Origin: Deltaproteobacteria bacterium
Lineage (GTDB): Bacteria > Desulfobacterota > Dissulfuribacteria > Dissulfuribacterales > UBA3076
DNA: 15,394 nt
Direction of reading: 5' to 3'
NCBI GenBank assembly: GCA_027004315.1
Contig: JALTHV010000018.1
Coordinates: 1 to 15,394 of the forward strand
Part shown: piece by piece, positions 13,431-15,394 of the stretch
Position numbering within the stretch: position 1 is the stretch's first letter
Layout of the letters: each line of letters opens with the position of its first letter
Translations under genes and position numbers: made by a program
Notes under the pieces: generated by a model
The model's database searches: none
Told to the model about the DNA's origin: nothing
Seen by the model: the letters and a program-made list of their open reading frames with translations, nothing else

Positions 13431-15340
13431 CTCTTCCTCCTGACTCTGGACTTAAGAGATACCACATTAGTTTTTCTTGGGCAAACCGGCCCTCTATTCA
13501 CAGGGCCTTCTATGGGTAATAAAGGCCGTACCCTGTCACATTCTACACCACTTTTTCTGCAGATATCAACAATTCCTTCAATCTGGCTGTCTAGCGCCGA
13601 CATAATAGACACAAATACCCTCTGAATCCCATATCTCTTTACAACTGCAGGGATATCCTCTCTGGTTCCAAGGACCTTGATGCCATGAATTGTCTGGTTC
13701 TTTTTTGCTGGATCGTCATCTATAAAGCCCACTGGCAGGTAATCATGCTGTAAATTGTGCCTCAGTTCCCGCAGGAACAGATCTCCACCGTCTCCTGCCC
13801 CTACTATCAGGATAGGTATAGAATTTCTGCGCTCGACCTGCAGACTGAAATATTCCTTAAAGAGTCTCATAAGAAAACGGACCCCACCTATCATTACTGA
13901 GGTCAATATGGCATCATTGACGAATAGGGCCCTGGAGTAACCCTCAAAGCGATAGAGATATACAAGTACCCCTACAATAATAAGGGAACTAACCACCACG
14001 GCCTTAAAGATCTGCCACGTATCTTCGATGCTCACATATCGCCATTGTCCTCTGTACAGACCAAAGACCCAAAAGCAACAGAGTTTGATTGGAATAATCA
14101 GAGGGAGAGATTTTTCTATGAGCCCCTGATTCCATGGGCTGATCGTACCTCCATACCGAAGGAGATAGGCACTCAGGTAGGCAGCGCTTATCAAGGCGGT
14201 ATCTACTATGGCCTGGAGTATCTGTTTCTTATTGAGTATCAGAGATAGGAGTAGGGATCGTCGTGCCAGGTTATCTGAGGTCCCCACTTTACCACCATAG
14301 ACAATACCATTTAGGTGCGTGAGAAAGGTCCCAAAAAACAGGGAGATCACTGCTACCACGCTCAACACAACCAAGAGTCCTTGGGCACTGTGCTCTGATA
14401 GATATAAAACTACAGTCGATATGCCGCCTGCCCATGCCATAAGCGTCAATACAGTCCTCTTCTCTGAATATCCCAGCAAGACCATACGGTGAGAGGTATG
14501 ATCACACCCTCCTTTGGAGATCGGCCGTCCAGTCTGGATCCTGGTGAAGGATACAAGGGCAGTATCAAAGATTGGTATCATAAAGACAGCTATTGGGACT
14601 ACCAGCACCAGCACCAAGTTGCCAACCCCCATATAACTTTCATTTGCAGGGGCAGACAGCCCTGTTGTCCAAGTACCTATCACGGTCATCCCAGCCAGGA
14701 GAAAGCCCAAAAAAAGGCTCCCGCAGTCGCCCATAAATATCTTGGCAGGGTTAAAGTTATATATCCAGAAACCAGCACTTGCCCCTGCAAGCAGTATAGC
14801 CGGCTGGCACAAGAGAGTTGACTTCTCCATTTGGCCATAGATCCAGAGTGAACAGGCAACTATAAACGTAATGCCGGCTGCCAGGCCATCCATATTATCT
14901 AATATGTTTATTGCATTGGTAATAGCCACTAACCAGAAAAGGGTTACTATTATAGATAAGTCAGGGTGTCCTAGTCCCTGTATCCTCAGTCCTCCGGCTA
15001 CAGCCAGGGCAGATATGATTAACTGCCCTATAAATTTATTCTGGGGGGTCAACTCGTGGATGTCATCGACCAGTCCCAATAGAAACATGGCACTTGCTCC
15101 AAGGTCCAGGACGAGCATAGGGCCAATAGTCTTTCCGAGGAATAGATTGGGGAGCATAAAAGACAGGAATAATGCAATGCCTCCCAGGAGGGCCGTTGGT
15201 TGCCTATGCCAACGGTTATCCCTGGGCTGGGCTATAAAACCGATGCGTCTCGCAAACCAAATCATATAAGGGGTCAAGAGTACACTTAGACCAAAGGAGT
15301 AGAGAAAATAGATGCCTGTGTTGAGAAAGATGGCCAGCAT
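13427..15340 (-). CDS. WecA/MraY-like phosphoglycosyl transferase fused to CapD-type membrane and Rossmann module
   Basis: Two modules lie in one 637-residue protein. Residues 1-345 are a polytopic polyprenyl-phosphate sugar-1-phosphate transferase of the WecA branch. It shows VDDIHELTP near 91, NILDNMDGLAAG at 145-156, NPAKIFMGDCGS at 197-208 and the HTSHR (281-285) that marks WecA-like enzymes. Such enzymes load a sugar phosphate on undecaprenyl phosphate to start O-antigen, capsule or related glycans. Residues about 370-495 have four or so membrane helices like the N-terminus of CapD/PglF/FlaA1 proteins. A CoA-binding-like Rossmann fold follows at about 506-605 (IPILIVGAGDGG). The short-chain dehydrogenase/epimerase domain normally following in CapD proteins is missing, so the second half may be regulatory. 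The frame is intact across the junction. It is the most upstream gene of the minus-strand cluster here. Confidence 0.9.
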   Translation of the reverse strand: MLAIFLNTGIYFLYSFGLSVLLTPYMIWFARRIGFIAQPRDNRWHRQPTALLGGIALFLSFMLPNLFLGKTIGPMLVLDLGASAMFLLGLVDDIHELTPQNKFIGQLIISALAVAGGLRIQGLGHPDLSIIVTLFWLVAITNAINILDNMDGLAAGITFIVACSLWIYGQMEKSTLLCQPAILLAGASAGFWIYNFNPAKIFMGDCGSLFLGFLLAGMTVIGTWTTGLSAPANESYMGVGNLVLVLVVPIAVFMIPIFDTALVSFTRIQTGRPISKGGCDHTSHRMVLLGYSEKRTVLTLMAWAGGISTVVLYLSEHSAQGLLVVLSVVAVISLFFGTFLTHLNGIVYGGKVGTSDNLARRSLLLSLILNKKQILQAIVDTALISAAYLSAYLLRYGGTISPWNQGLIEKSLPLIIPIKLCCFWVFGLYRGQWRYVSIEDTWQIFKAVVVSSLIIVGVLVYLYRFEGYSRALFVNDAILTSVMIGGVRFLMRLFKEYFSLQVERRNSIPILIVGAGDGGDLFLRELRHNLQHDYLPVGFIDDDPAKKNQTIHGIKVLGTREDIPAVVKRYGIQRVFVSIMSALDSQIEGIVDICRKSGVECDRVRPLLPIEGPVNRGPVCPRKTNVVSLKSRVRRKR

Positions 15341-15387
15341 ATCAGTTTAATGTGACTTGACTTTATGAGTTGGTGTACCGTATTGAA

Positions 15388-15393
15388 ATTATA
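15388..15393 (-). promoter_or_regulatory. Possible -10 element for the minus-strand cluster
   Basis: A perfect TATAAT on the minus strand lies about 48 bases before the ATG of the glycosyltransferase fusion. The matching -35 would fall outside the window, so this remains a single-box guess. Confidence 0.25.
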
Positions 15394-15394
15394 G

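Noticed and set aside
1..15394. CRISPR arrays, tRNA and rRNA genes, prophage or restriction-defence genes
   Set aside because: I found no regularly spaced repeats, no cloverleaf-like conserved tRNA segments, and no phage or defence protein signatures on either strand.

Overview
The window looks like a chromosomal segment of a Desulfobacterota-type (former deltaproteobacterial) bacterium. This rests on the gene content: an MglA-type polarity GTPase next to a type IV pilus/type II secretion ATPase, a pgpA-cinA-thpR run, FAD-dependent ThyX, and frequent ATA and AGG codons. Taxonomy is inference; there is no rRNA or tRNA gene in the window.

Left arm, plus strand (1-5059). A repeat-rich leader of about 260 bp precedes mglA. 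It is followed by an acidic helical protein of unknown function, then a CheW-like gene that is now broken, then a large TPR-MshEN-ATPase protein of the GspE/PilB family. Together they read as a motility/polarity or pilus-control module.

Right arm, minus strand (15340 down to 5067). Nine closely packed genes run in one direction: a WecA-like phosphoglycosyl transferase fused to a CapD-like membrane/Rossmann module, M18 aminopeptidase, thyX, nadB, a TVP38/DedA-like membrane protein, larC, pgpA, cinA and thpR. Overlaps of 4, 4, 11 and 47 bp and gaps of 2-92 bp suggest one or a few operons of mixed housekeeping function (undecaprenyl-linked glycan, dTMP, NAD and phosphatidylglycerol synthesis, pyridine nucleotide repair). 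The two arms converge with only 7 bp between the ATPase and thpR.

The main discovery is a family of very small transposon-like palindromes ending in GTAAC(T/C)GTTCAC-type inverted repeats and flanked by 8-bp target duplications. Three copies are clear: 171 bp at 2311-2481 (exact duplication), 41 bp at 2687-2727 (7/8) and 35 bp at 10945-10979 (exact). The GTAA ends and 8-bp duplication fit non-autonomous derivatives of IS66-family elements. The 171-bp copy sits inside the CheW-like gene: deleting it with one copy of its duplication joins two out-of-frame pieces into a continuous 188-codon frame. The 41-bp copy landed on that gene's stop codon and pushed the ATPase start away from it. The 171-bp copy also carries a second, 112-bp palindromic module, a partial relative of which lies at the left edge of the window.
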